Positions 17,381-25,176 of a stretch of 64,000 bases of DNA are shown in pieces. The notes beneath the pieces were generated by a model. The model saw only the letters and a list, made by a program, of their open reading frames with translations. It was not told where the DNA came from and ran no database searches. Positions within the stretch are counted from its first letter, which is position 1. Every line of letters starts with the position of its first letter. Where the stretch lies: assembly GCA_028866995.1 (NCBI GenBank), contig JAGWHD010000002.1:1-64000 (forward strand), given 5' to 3'. The stretch is from Microcaldota archaeon. Lineage in GTDB: Archaea > Micrarchaeota > Micrarchaeia > Micrarchaeales > CABMGC01. The translations under genes were made by a program, and so were the position numbers.

Positions 17381-18517
17381 ATGGTTATGTACAGGCTTGG
17401 GGTCGTGGGGCTGGGGCACTGGTTCGAGAGGCTCTACGAGGGCATAAAGAAGACCAGCATGATAGAGATAGAGAAGGCTGCGAGCGTCAGCGGCATAGAG
17501 AAGAAGGGGGCGCAGCTGACAAGGCTGGGCATACCACATGAAAAGTACTACAAGCTGGTTCCAGGGAAACCAATACCTGACGAATTCTTCAAGGGCCTTG
17601 ACATAGTCCACATATCGAATCCGAACCAGTTCCACGCTGAGCAGACAATACAGTCGCTCTCGTTCAACAAGATAACGATAACGGAGAAGACCTTCGGCGT
17701 CGACAGGAAGGAATTCGACAGCGTCCTTGACTACATATCCGAGAACGAGCTGGAGAGCAAGGCATACCTTCACCTTCATTACGTCCACAAGCAGCTGGTG
17801 CTGCATCTTCCGAAGCTGCTAGAGGAGCTTACAGTCAGCGAGGGAAGGATAAGGGAAACTGTATCTACATTCTTCGAGATGGCCAATGACGAGGGGATAA
17901 GGAGGAGCTCGTGGCTGTTCAAGCCAGAGAGCGGTGGACTGTTCATGGACTGGATCCACCCATTCGAGATATACCTGAAGGGCGCGCTCGCCACCGAGAT
18001 GAAGCTCTCCAACGCAAGGGGATATGCCGTCAACACAGAGTACGACATCAGCAATCCCACTGGCATAGAGGCAGAGATACGGCTCAATGGCAGGTTCTTC
18101 TCCAAGAACGCAAGGGCCACGATGAGGGTATCGGAAGGCGTAGACGAAATGCACAAGAGGAAGGTATCGAGATTCATCTTCGAATCAGGGAACTACCTCG
18201 ACCTCAACTTCATAGACTCAGGGCTCGAGTTCTCAGGCAGCAACAGGGGCACGTGGGAGCTGAGGAAAGGGGATGACGGGAGCTTAATAAGATCGGGGAA
18301 TCCTACGGGCCCGACATCATCAGACATACTCGTCAGCGACATGGTGAGCCTCTGCAAAGGAAAGAACCCGGGATTGACGACGCAGGAGATGAGGATGCTC
18401 TACGAGCCGCAATGGAACTACCAGAGCATGGCAAAGGGCATGGACCTCATCAAGGACAGGGAGCATGTGTCAGAATTCATGCGCAGCGGCTCGAAGGTGT
18501 GCGCAGCCACGAACTGA
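17381..18517 (+). CDS. Gfo/Idh/MocA family NAD(P)-dependent oxidoreductase
   Basis: An N-terminal Rossmann fold (YRLGVVGLGHWFERL) with the family EKTF segment (TITEKTFGVD, in place of the usual EKP) precedes an alpha/beta C-terminal domain with GGLFMDWIHPFEIYL. The substrate is unknown. Its start directly follows the 6PGDH stop, and the family is structurally related to glucose-6-phosphate dehydrogenase. A role in making 6-phosphogluconate is therefore an attractive inference, not something the sequence shows. Confidence 0.8.
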   Translation: MVMYRLGVVGLGHWFERLYEGIKKTSMIEIEKAASVSGIEKKGAQLTRLGIPHEKYYKLVPGKPIPDEFFKGLDIVHISNPNQFHAEQTIQSLSFNKITITEKTFGVDRKEFDSVLDYISENELESKAYLHLHYVHKQLVLHLPKLLEELTVSEGRIRETVSTFFEMANDEGIRRSSWLFKPESGGLFMDWIHPFEIYLKGALATEMKLSNARGYAVNTEYDISNPTGIEAEIRLNGRFFSKNARATMRVSEGVDEMHKRKVSRFIFESGNYLDLNFIDSGLEFSGSNRGTWELRKGDDGSLIRSGNPTGPTSSDILVSDMVSLCKGKNPGLTTQEMRMLYEPQWNYQSMAKGMDLIKDREHVSEFMRSGSKVCAATN

Positions 18518-18527
18518 TTTCGCAACA

Positions 18528-18535
18528 TTTTTATA
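18528..18535 (+). promoter_or_regulatory. TATA box for the rhodanese-like gene
   Basis: The sequence tttttata is centred about 26 bases before ATG 18557, which predicts a leaderless mRNA. Confidence 0.55.
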
Positions 18536-18556
18536 CTAGAAAAGAGTATCCTGCTC

Positions 18557-18937
18557 ATGCCAAACAATCCATCACGCTTATTCGGAACCAACGACTCAGT
18601 CAAGGAGCTTGAGATAAACGCGGATCAGGCATCCGAGCTGGCGAAGAAGGGCAGCAGGGTGTTCGTCTTCTCGCGCAGTCCCTACGACGGCGAGCTGCTT
18701 AAGGAAGTTCTTGGGGTGCAGTCAGTCCAGGAGCTTGACATCAACGAGGTGTCCCCTATCATATACGGATACGGCGACAGGGACGAGGCGCAGAAGTTAG
18801 CCGCATCTTTCGAGAACGCGGTGATAGTGTGCCCCCACGGCAATACCTCGAGGATAATGGCCGAGGCGCTGCTCCAGTTCAACGTCAAGGCGTACAGCCT
18901 CAAGGAAGGGATGGAAGGGCTGAAGAAAAGGGGCTGA
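18557..18937 (+). CDS. Rhodanese-like domain protein
   Basis: A 126-residue protein whose C-terminal half resembles a rhodanese active-site loop: VCPHGNTSRIMAEALLQF, with the cysteine at the sulfur-carrying position, followed by the AYSLKEGMEGL segment that matches the usual 'leGG...W' end. The N-terminal strands fit a compact single domain. It may move sulfur or act as a phosphatase-like fold. It leads a short operon with two small helical proteins. Confidence 0.65.
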   Translation: MPNNPSRLFGTNDSVKELEINADQASELAKKGSRVFVFSRSPYDGELLKEVLGVQSVQELDINEVSPIIYGYGDRDEAQKLAASFENAVIVCPHGNTSRIMAEALLQFNVKAYSLKEGMEGLKKRG

Positions 18938-18962
18938 GCAGTTCAGCATCAGACGTGTAAAG

Positions 18963-19208
18963 ATGGCGAACGCACAAATACGACGCAGGTACAGCGAAGA
19001 GTCGCTCAGGAGCGCGCGCCACGCGATACCAACGGTGAGGCTTGCGGAGAGGCAGGAGCAAGGCGGCAACCTCAGGGAAGCTGCTGTTTCATGGAGGGAC
19101 GCGGCAACTCTCGCCAGCATGCACGGAGCCACGCATCTTGCCGAGAGCTTCAGGATGCAGAAGAACAGGGTCCTTCGCGAGCTGACAAGAGGGGCAAGGA
19201 GGGATTGA
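18963..19208 (+). CDS. Small basic helical protein, family member A
   Basis: An unknown 81-residue all-helical protein with a LREAAVSWRDAATLASMHG core. It resembles the next gene (AQNAWRSAATFATKDG at the equivalent place) and the 22353-22649 protein (YAEASRAWRAIAGAIDN). The shared pattern A.(x)W R.(x)A places one TPR-like helix pair in each. It lies 25 bases after the rhodanese-like gene and 0 bases before the next. Confidence 0.65.
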   Translation: MANAQIRRRYSEESLRSARHAIPTVRLAERQEQGGNLREAAVSWRDAATLASMHGATHLAESFRMQKNRVLRELTRGARRD

Positions 19209-19424
19209 ATGGCCGCAAATCCGGCAAGGCAGGCCGCCAGGCCCATATACTTCGCAATAGCCGAAAGGATAGAGCGCGACGGCGACCCATTAAGGGCGCA
19301 GAACGCATGGCGCAGCGCCGCCACGTTCGCGACAAAGGACGGCGACAGGAAGGGCGCCAAGGAGTGCATAGCCAATGCCAGGAGGTGCTCTGAGGCAGCC
19401 AAGAAGGCAGTCAGAAGCGCCTGA
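19209..19424 (+). CDS. Small basic helical protein, family member B
   Basis: A 71-residue paralogue-like neighbour of the preceding gene. Its ATG directly follows the TGA. The core IERDGDPLRAQNAWRSAATF matches QEQGGNLREAAVSWRDAATL upstream in length and Trp/Arg/Ala positions. The C-terminus is Lys/Arg/Ala-rich. No function is known. Confidence 0.62.
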   Translation: MAANPARQAARPIYFAIAERIERDGDPLRAQNAWRSAATFATKDGDRKGAKECIANARRCSEAAKKAVRSA

Positions 19425-19452
19425 TTTCGTCTTTAGACGAGCCAACTTTTGC

Positions 19453-19463
19453 CTTTAAATATC
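19453..19463 (+). promoter_or_regulatory. TATA box for the nucleotidyltransferase gene
   Basis: The sequence ctttaaatatc is centred 27 bases before ATG 19485. It overrules the longer frame that starts at 19449, inside the promoter. Confidence 0.6.
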
Positions 19464-19484
19464 AGTCGCGGCGCATATAGAAGC

Positions 19485-20234
19485 ATGGAAATGCACAGAC
19501 TGAGGGCTGCGCCTGTGGCGAACGGAGGGGCTGCAGGAGCAAAGGTGGACATCCCGCTCAGGGACATAGCCAATGCCAACATCTACCTCAGCGTAGCGTT
19601 CAACACCAAGGTCGTGTTCATAGGAGGGAGAGCCGTCAACCTGCTCTGCCTCCACGATTCAAGGCCCACCCACGACATAGACATAGCCATAGGCCACAGG
19701 CCTACGCCTCACGATTACGCGCAGCTGCCAAAGACCCCTGGAAACGACGGGGTGTACTTCGAGCTGGACAGGGACCCGAGCGAGATCAGAAGCAGGGTCA
19801 AGCTCCTCTACCACAGCCCTACCGTCGCAAAGCTTCCGGACGGCAGGATGGAGATAGACATCTATTACCCTGGATACCTATCGTCTGCGACAGGCTTCAA
19901 GCCCAAGAGCGACGTCAACGGGATATCGATAAGCGACATCGTTGCGACTTCTGAGACCGTAAAGGTCGGAAGCATGGAGTTCAACGTGGTCAACCCTGCG
20001 ATGCTCGTGCTGATGAAGTACGACACATGGCTCAGCAGGGGCAAAGGCGACTACAATGCAAAGGACTTCAGGGACATCGCCAACATAGTCAAGAACCACT
20101 TCAACAACCCTACACAGTTCGAGGAGTTCAAGGCAGCTGTCATGGCTACAGAAAGACGGTACGTGCACGCCAAGGAATCGGAGGTGGGGGCGCTCCTCAG
20201 AGAGCTCGAGCTTTCCGGAGTCCACAGGGAATAG
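19485..20234 (+). CDS. AbiEii/DUF-type nucleotidyltransferase-fold protein
   Basis: The segment VVFIGGRAVNLLCLHDSRPTHDIDIAI shows the nucleotidyltransferase signature: GG, then Arg-Pro-Thr and D-x-D. A later strand MEIDIYYPG supplies the third acidic residue, and NPAMLVLMKYDTWLSR..KDFRDI matches the helical part of the AbiEii/HEPN-linked class. Such enzymes transfer NMP to proteins or RNA and are often toxins. No separate antitoxin (AbiEi-like) gene is next to it. A leaderless start at 19485 is supported by the TATA box. Confidence 0.75.
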   Translation: MEMHRLRAAPVANGGAAGAKVDIPLRDIANANIYLSVAFNTKVVFIGGRAVNLLCLHDSRPTHDIDIAIGHRPTPHDYAQLPKTPGNDGVYFELDRDPSEIRSRVKLLYHSPTVAKLPDGRMEIDIYYPGYLSSATGFKPKSDVNGISISDIVATSETVKVGSMEFNVVNPAMLVLMKYDTWLSRGKGDYNAKDFRDIANIVKNHFNNPTQFEEFKAAVMATERRYVHAKESEVGALLRELELSGVHRE

Positions 20235-20252
20235 CCAGTTCCGCACACAACG

Positions 20253-20262
20253 CTTTAATACG
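20253..20262 (+). promoter_or_regulatory. TATA box for the kinase-like gene at 20282
   Basis: The sequence ctttaatacg is centred about 25 bases before ATG 20282, so the transcript is nearly leaderless. Confidence 0.55.
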
Positions 20263-20281
20263 TTCCAGGGCAGGTCACCAT

Positions 20282-20890
20282 ATGAGCACGCAGTATCGCG
20301 CTCCAATGCGCGAATTGGTCGTCGGAAGCAGGGAGGAGCTGTCAAGGGCGCTGAGGTCAGTGCAGCCTGATCCTAAAAAGGTGTTCCTTAAGCTCCTTGA
20401 TCCCAAGTACTCGCTGAGGAGGAAGGAGCACGGGTCCATCGAGTGCGCGATACAGCCGTACGCAGACATTGAGGCTGAGCTGCGCCGCGCGGCGCGAATG
20501 CACGAGATAATCCCTGAGAATTCCCCAGGGCTCATCGCTGTCGTAAGGGACGGGGAGACAGGAAAGGTATCGGGCTACGCAATGGAGTTCATCGACGGCA
20601 GCTGGTTCGCGAACTACTACTACGCGAGGCCGAAGGCCGCGAGGGAGTACCTGAAGGAGACTGCGAAGCTTCTCAGGATCCTCCACGACAACGGCTTCGC
20701 GCACGGCGACATAGCCCCGACAAACATCATAATAGGCAATGACAACAGGATATACCTCATAGACCCTGAGGCAAAGATATCCGCTTCGGGGTTCAGCGCA
20801 GACGTAAGGGCCATATGCGCGATGCACGGCCAGGTCAATGACTGGATACGCAGGCACGACGCCATGATGAGCGGCCCGAAGGTAGCATGA
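20282..20890 (+). CDS. Small protein-kinase-fold protein, paralogue 1
   Basis: A compact 202-residue kinase-like protein. Lys37 in VFLKLL fits the ATP-binding lysine. HGDIAPTN (141-148) is the catalytic loop, with Asp143 and Asn148. IDPE (160-163) takes the place of DFG. The Gly-rich loop and the full C-lobe are missing or reduced, as in RIO/ABC1 or antibiotic-kinase-like enzymes. A collinear paralogue is encoded at 31280-31876, with the same spacing of all three motifs. The substrate is unknown. Confidence 0.75.
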   Translation: MSTQYRAPMRELVVGSREELSRALRSVQPDPKKVFLKLLDPKYSLRRKEHGSIECAIQPYADIEAELRRAARMHEIIPENSPGLIAVVRDGETGKVSGYAMEFIDGSWFANYYYARPKAAREYLKETAKLLRILHDNGFAHGDIAPTNIIIGNDNRIYLIDPEAKISASGFSADVRAICAMHGQVNDWIRRHDAMMSGPKVA

Positions 20891-20955
20891 ATGTTGGTAT
20901 ATAGAATATTACTTGAATATAAATCATTTATTCTGATATAACAATTTGGCAGACG

Positions 20956-21591
20956 ATGGACATGGCAAACATTAAAAATAAGGCTCTTCCTGTAGCTGCT
21001 GCGATAGCGATATCCATGTCAGGAAGCCCTGCGATTGCGTCGAGCAAGCAGCTTCTCAGGGGCCGCGACGCGCAGCAGTACCAGCTGGCAATGCGGTCCG
21101 ATGACAGAACGCATTCGCAGCCATCAGTGCGCCCTGCAAAAGAGGCAAAGGTTTCAGGCGCAGGAGAGGAAACATCAAGCAGGGGACAGAGTGATGCCAT
21201 AGGGGCCATATTCGACCAGATGTCGAGCACCGCCAAGACTGCCCTCAAGATAGCGACCGGCATCAGTGCGGCAATCGGGGTCACAGCAACGGCACTGTAT
21301 TGGAAAAGGAGAATCACGAAGGAGCACATACGCTCAAGGTTGTCGACGATATTCGGCGCAAGGAGCGACGGAGACACGATAAACTGGCAGAAAATATACG
21401 CGCAGGGCTCCATACACGAGAATGGCGGAAACGACGACAATACGATGGCTTCGAAGGCGAGGTTAGGAAGGAACACGCTCAATGCCAAGGCTGCCAGGGA
21501 GAGCGACAGGAGAGAGCAGCTGTTCAGGGACGCGACATCCAAAGATAAGGCCGTCGCGACAGATTCAGACGGCAAAACAATACAGTCCTAG
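20956..21591 (+). CDS. Membrane protein with a signal-like N-terminus, unknown function
   Basis: A 211-residue protein with no recognised family. The N-terminal hydrophobic stretch (LPVAAAIAISMSGSPAIAS) resembles a signal peptide. A second one near residues 100-116 (IATGISAAIGVTATALYW) is followed by KRR and a polar tail. The middle and end are low-complexity and charged. ATG 20962 is an alternative start. It sits in the accessory island between a kinase-like and a coiled-coil protein. Confidence 0.6.
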   Translation: MDMANIKNKALPVAAAIAISMSGSPAIASSKQLLRGRDAQQYQLAMRSDDRTHSQPSVRPAKEAKVSGAGEETSSRGQSDAIGAIFDQMSSTAKTALKIATGISAAIGVTATALYWKRRITKEHIRSRLSTIFGARSDGDTINWQKIYAQGSIHENGGNDDNTMASKARLGRNTLNAKAARESDRREQLFRDATSKDKAVATDSDGKTIQS

Positions 21592-21672
21592 AAATTCCAA
21601 GACATTATTATCATCTCTGGCTGAAGGAAAGAATAAAATACCAGTAAGTGTCATCATCAATTGGGAAAAAGT

Positions 21673-22302
21673 ATGGCGACCATGCGGGCAGTGCAGGCCA
21701 CGCAGGTAGAAGCTACATCCGCAAGGCTTGCATCTGCAGTAAGGGATACCTTCGAGGGCATCTCTAGATCCTTCGAGGCTAAATTCAAGCAACTGCATTC
21801 GAACGGATACGGCGAGAGCAGGAGCAAGGAGCTCGAACTTTTCCAGGCTGGCTCCACGCTTTACGGGATAATGAGGAAGAATTGCGGCATCACGATAAAC
21901 GATCCGACGATAACGGATCCTTCAGCGAGAATGCTCCTGAGCTTGGGGATGAAAGGGGCAATTGTAGAGCGGATAGATGAATATCTCAAGGATTTCGAGG
22001 CGAACGCAAAGGGCAACATCGGAAGCGCAGGTTACATGAACACACTGGCAAGGTTCGAGTCGATGGTGATGGGGAGCCTTGCGACGATGGATGCGGCGTC
22101 ATCCGCGATAAAGAGGGCGAAGGACCACAAGAAGATAATGGAAGGGGTGTGCATCATCAGCGACGAGATAGATTCGCTCCAGGCGAGGATGAACTCCTTC
22201 AGGCACGAGACGGTAAAGCCAGCAAAAAGGGAAGGGCTTGTCCTCCTGCTCAGGCCTAATGTGGCATCTGAGCGGAATCCTAACCTCGACAGCGCTGCGT
22301 AG
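21673..22302 (+). CDS. Helical coiled-coil protein, unknown function
   Basis: Not recognised. The 209-residue protein is predominantly helical (EATSARLASAVRDTFEGISR and later amphipathic helices), with no membrane span. A TATA box aataaaatacc at 21632-21642 predicts a transcript starting near 21663. That allows either a leaderless TTG at 21661 or ATG 21673 with a short leader. Confidence 0.6.
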   Translation: MATMRAVQATQVEATSARLASAVRDTFEGISRSFEAKFKQLHSNGYGESRSKELELFQAGSTLYGIMRKNCGITINDPTITDPSARMLLSLGMKGAIVERIDEYLKDFEANAKGNIGSAGYMNTLARFESMVMGSLATMDAASSAIKRAKDHKKIMEGVCIISDEIDSLQARMNSFRHETVKPAKREGLVLLLRPNVASERNPNLDSAA

Positions 22303-22322
22303 GCATTTGCACTGCTCATAAG

Positions 22323-22331
22323 GTTTATAAC
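22323..22331 (+). promoter_or_regulatory. TATA box for the 22353 gene
   Basis: The sequence gtttataac is centred 26 bases before ATG 22353, which decides that start over the upstream ATG at 22338. Confidence 0.55.
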
Positions 22332-22352
22332 AAGGACATGCGATTTGGTAAC

Positions 22353-22649
22353 ATGGCAAGATCCGCTGTCAAGGTTGAGCCGCTCGACAAGAGCGTCAGG
22401 ATCTATGCCGAGAGGGGCACCCCGTACGCTGGCAGCATCAAATTCAACCTGCAGCTTGCGCTCCTGTACGAGAAATCCAAATGGCCGCAGGGCGCGAACT
22501 ATGCCGAGGCGTCGAGGGCATGGAGGGCCATTGCAGGCGCAATCGATAACAAGGCACTCAAGGAGAGGGTCATGATGAGGGCCGACGAGAACATGCAGAG
22601 GTCCAGCGTCGCAAGATCGATGGAGCCCAAGAGCCTCGCAAGAGGATAA
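22353..22649 (+). CDS. Small helical protein, family member C
   Basis: A 98-residue unknown protein. Its core (LALLYEKSKWPQGANYAEASRAWRAIAGAIDN) resembles the small helical proteins at 18963 and 19209 in the A-W-R-A spacing of one helix pair. It begins MARSAVK once the start is set by the TATA box. A conserved 3' element follows the stop codon at 22653-22680. Confidence 0.6.
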   Translation: MARSAVKVEPLDKSVRIYAERGTPYAGSIKFNLQLALLYEKSKWPQGANYAEASRAWRAIAGAIDNKALKERVMMRADENMQRSSVARSMEPKSLARG

Positions 22650-22652
22650 AGT

Positions 22653-22680
22653 CCTAGTATTTCTCAAATTCTTTTGGCAA
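22653..22680 (+). other. Post-stop element, copy 1
   Basis: The core cctagtatttctcaaatt begins 4 bases after the stop codon of the upstream gene and ends in ttttggcaa. It resembles the element after the 22752-23498 gene and, on the other strand, those after the genes ending at 24745 and 25225. It could be a transcription terminator or a 3' processing signal. Confidence 0.45.
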
Positions 22681-22751
22681 AACAGTTAGACAACTGTGCC
22701 ATGTCCTCGCGAGCCGTAAATATCTGAAGCGCACATTATATCTGCGATTAT

Positions 22752-23498
22752 ATGGCGACAAAACAAGTTCCCGGAAGGTTGATTGCTGTTGATATGGAGC
22801 ACATGTTCGGCACCTCCACCGGCGCCTCTGTGACAAGGGAAGGCGACAGCAGGATAAGAGGCAGCGAGATGCTCAGGGAGATAGTGAGGGAGAACCCAGA
22901 CGTCAGAGTATTCATGGTCCAGGACTGCCACCCTTCTGCGAGGATTAAGCGCTTCGTTGTCAAGGGCATTGAAGCAGTTAAAGAGGAGGGGATAACGCAC
23001 TATTGCATAGAGCTCCCCGCTAACTATGGCCAGAGGTACGACAACCTGATTCAAGGCCTTGAGAGGCCTGGCGAGATCAGGGAGATAATAGCGGATTTCT
23101 ACAAGTGCATGGGAGCGCCGCAGCTTGTCTACGATGCCCATGTCCTGGAGCTGATGCATATGGGCTCTGTCCCTAAGATGGTAGGCATCGAGCATCCTGA
23201 CTCAGGGACGCGGAACGCGCCCACAGCCGACGATAGGGAGAGGCACATGTTCAGCGGCATCCGTGAAATACTCGAGGAGAGCCCTGGCAACAGGGTAGTA
23301 GCGCTACTTGGCGGCAGCCATGCAAAGGACGGCAACCTGCTCGCAACATTCAGGGACAACCCTTCATTGGACTGGAAGGTTCCCAGCGTCACCTCAAGGC
23401 TGATAGCTTCAGGTATAGACGTTGTTACGATATCGTTCCCGGAGACGAGGGCCGAAGGACTGACGCAGCAGGAGCTCTTCGATATGATAAGGAAATGA
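22752..23498 (+). CDS. Conserved hypothetical, possibly TIKI/EreA/ChaN-like
   Basis: The 248-residue protein starts MATKQVPGRLIAVDMEHMFG and has DVRVFMVQDCHPSARI, then THYCIELPAN and NRVVALLGGSHAKDGNLL. The order of an early acidic/His motif, a Glu strand and a late GG.H motif recalls the TIKI/TraB/erythromycin-esterase superfamily, whose members are metal-dependent hydrolases. I could not confirm all metal ligands. It is cytosolic by sequence. A TATA-like gtaaatatc near 22716-22724 lies upstream. Confidence 0.6.
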   Translation: MATKQVPGRLIAVDMEHMFGTSTGASVTREGDSRIRGSEMLREIVRENPDVRVFMVQDCHPSARIKRFVVKGIEAVKEEGITHYCIELPANYGQRYDNLIQGLERPGEIREIIADFYKCMGAPQLVYDAHVLELMHMGSVPKMVGIEHPDSGTRNAPTADDRERHMFSGIREILEESPGNRVVALLGGSHAKDGNLLATFRDNPSLDWKVPSVTSRLIASGIDVVTISFPETRAEGLTQQELFDMIRK

Positions 23499-23940
23499 CC
23501 AAATAATCTTAGCATTTCTCAAATGTTTCTGCCAGACAAAGAACGCCTCTGCATTTGCGTTTAAAGCGCATGTTCCGGATGCCACATAAAGTAGCGAAAG
23601 AGAAATTTCGCACGCATTGCAGCGCAAATGCAAGCAACTTTTTGACGTCGGAAAAGTTTCCCTGCCGCACTTCCACTATTTTTCAGGAGCGGAATTTCCC
23701 ATGCCATATCCTTGGAATAATTCTGTGCACTTCCATTTTATTGGTGCGAAAGATGTCCGCACGAGGAAACGCACTCTTTTTGGGCCTGTTTCTGGTTCAA
23801 TAGCGCTTGCCTGACCAAACCAAGGCATTTTCCAAAAATCCCGAATGCAAGGCTTTAAGGAAATGTATTTTCGTTTTGATAATTTGGAAAATGCGTTGCA
23901 ACGCCAGCATAATGCTCCTTTCCAATTTACTGGATTCTTA
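23499..23940. other. 440-base region without a convincing gene, rich in inverted repeats
   Basis: More AT-rich than its surroundings. It holds a post-stop element (23508-23535), a perfect 10-bp inverted repeat (23550-23559 with 23623-23632) and a perfect 12-bp inverted repeat (23825-23836 with 23883-23894). It also holds short hairpins (gcgaaa...tttcgc near 23594-23611) and a gcgttgcaacgc palindrome at 23893-23904. An 82-codon open frame exists at 23555-23803, but its composition and lack of a promoter at the right distance argue against coding. A structured RNA or remains of a mobile element are both possible. Confidence 0.45.
23508..23535 (+). other. Post-stop element, copy 2
   Basis: It begins 10 bases after the stop codon: cttagcatttctcaaatg followed by tttctgccag. 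It matches copy 1 at most positions of the core (c-t-tag-atttctcaaat). Confidence 0.45.
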
Positions 23941-24645
23941 TCATGCCCTAAGGCTGTTTATGAAACCCGATATCTTGCCATTGTCTGGTTCGCAGGTCTC
24001 AGTAACTATCCTAAGTTCAGGCTGGGGTTCCTGTGCCTTAACCCTATCCTTGAGCAGCTCCTCCAAAGTGGCTATATCGCGGTACCTTCCGTTGTTGCCA
24101 TAAGCTGCTCCAAAGAAGAGCAACTCACCAGTGTATCCCAAATTACCTCTGAGTGCATTCGCAATTCTTGCAACAGTCACGCCTGAAGCCAGTTGGTCGT
24201 CAATGAGCACGATTGGCCTGGACATATACTCCTGAAGCATTTTCAGATGAGCAAGCGGTATGTATAGGCTATTCTCATCCATGTACCCTCCTTTCCTAAA
24301 GTACTTCTTGCCCAGTATGTTGTTGTGCGAATACCCTATTAGTATAGTACTGATACTGGTGCCTAGCTCCCTCGCTGTTTCCAGAAAAATGAGCCCCTCA
24401 TCCCATCCGCCTGCCATGACAACCGCGGCTATCGCGTTCTTCGGAACATCCCGCACACTCGCTCTGGCAGAATCAATGTCTCTGTACCATATCTCAGATG
24501 TATCGATGCCTCTTTTGAGATCGGACTCAAACCTCTCGAGGATGCGCCTTTTCGTTCTGGCACCTGTAGACGGATCGAACATCTCTGCCCATAATCTCTT
24601 CGATGCTATTTTTGATATAGGCTCTTCAGTCTTGGTACTAAACAT
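23941..24645 (-). CDS. Phosphoribosyltransferase-like protein, paralogue 1
   Basis: A PRTase-type motif PIVLIDDQLASGVTVARI (residues 144-161) carries the two adjacent Asp and the Gly/Thr loop that bind PRPP in type I enzymes. An earlier strand AIAAVVMAGGWDEGLIF fits the first half of the fold. An N-terminal segment WAEMFDPSTGARTKRRILE is shared with the paralogue at 25645-26409 and is not a standard PRTase part. The substrate is unknown. A TATA-like tatatatac near 24677-24686 lies about 36 bases upstream of ATG 24645. Confidence 0.72.
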   Translation of the reverse strand: MFSTKTEEPISKIASKRLWAEMFDPSTGARTKRRILERFESDLKRGIDTSEIWYRDIDSARASVRDVPKNAIAAVVMAGGWDEGLIFLETARELGTSISTILIGYSHNNILGKKYFRKGGYMDENSLYIPLAHLKMLQEYMSRPIVLIDDQLASGVTVARIANALRGNLGYTGELLFFGAAYGNNGRYRDIATLEELLKDRVKAQEPQPELRIVTETCEPDNGKISGFINSLRA

Positions 24646-24706
24646 GATATCCTAAGCGTATTCCTCTTTCCAGTTATATATACATTCCAAGCAGAACGGC
24701 AAAGGT

Positions 24707-24742
24707 CGTAATTCCAACATTCTCCTAGAAATTCTCAGAGAA
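24707..24742 (-). other. Post-stop element, copy 3 (hairpin-forming)
   Basis: On the reverse strand this begins 2 bases after the stop codon of the 24745-25122 gene. It reads attctc-tg-agaa-t-ttct-ag-gagaat, an imperfect hairpin, then gttggaattacg. The gttggaattacg tail is identical in copy 4. Confidence 0.5.
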
Positions 24743-24744
24743 TC

Positions 24745-25122
24745 CTATTCTCTTCGAGGCCAATTGTCATCTGCAGGTGCTATCACATCGCCGTGATAGT
24801 TGGCCGGATCGTGACTTGGCAGCCTGTCCCTCAGCAGATGCGCAATCAGGAACACGCCCTGCTTCTCACGCCTCTCAGCCTGCCATTCGCTGATGCGAAG
24901 CCTTCTTCCAATCTCTCCGAACGTCATCTCCGGGTCCTGGTCCCTGACGAGGCCCATTATGTCCTTGCTCAATCTGTACCTTAAGTCAAGGACATCCTGC
25001 TTTGGGTTTGCAAGGTTCCTGAATGCCCGTCTCAACGCGGTTTCGTCAATGCCTCCGGCTATCTCCACGTCCTTCCTGAACTGCACGACGTATATGCTGG
25101 CCCTTGCATGATGCACTTCCAT
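24745..25122 (-). CDS. Sigma-70 region 4-like helix-turn-helix protein
   Basis: A 125-residue protein whose middle matches the sigma-70 region 4 pattern. It has a DVLDLRYRLSKD segment, then MTFGEIGRRLRIS as first and turn helices, then a QAERREKQGVFLIAHLLRD recognition and trailing helix. Archaeal basal transcription does not use sigma factors, so a DNA-binding accessory regulator is more likely. The ATG at 25122 is leaderless, 27 bases from a TATA box at 25144-25154. Confidence 0.65.
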   Translation of the reverse strand: MEVHHARASIYVVQFRKDVEIAGGIDETALRRAFRNLANPKQDVLDLRYRLSKDIMGLVRDQDPEMTFGEIGRRLRISEWQAERREKQGVFLIAHLLRDRLPSHDPANYHGDVIAPADDNWPRRE

Positions 25123-25143
25123 GAATAACTAGCTGGTCTGTTG

Positions 25144-25154
25144 GTATATAAAGC
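25144..25154 (-). promoter_or_regulatory. TATA box for the sigma-4-like gene
   Basis: On the reverse strand this reads gctttatatac, centred 27 bases before ATG 25122. Confidence 0.58.
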
Positions 25155-25176
25155 TAAAAATAAAGCCGTCGTCAGT

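Noticed and set aside
19485-20890. Nucleotidyltransferase plus kinase-like gene as a classical AbiE toxin-antitoxin pair
   Set aside because: The second gene lacks an AbiEi-type HTH, has its own promoter and has a paralogue elsewhere, so there is no support for a type IV pair.
23555-23803. 82-codon forward frame in the 23.5-23.9 kb gap
   Set aside because: No promoter at the usual distance, atypical composition, and overlap with perfect inverted repeats. It is listed as non-coding instead.
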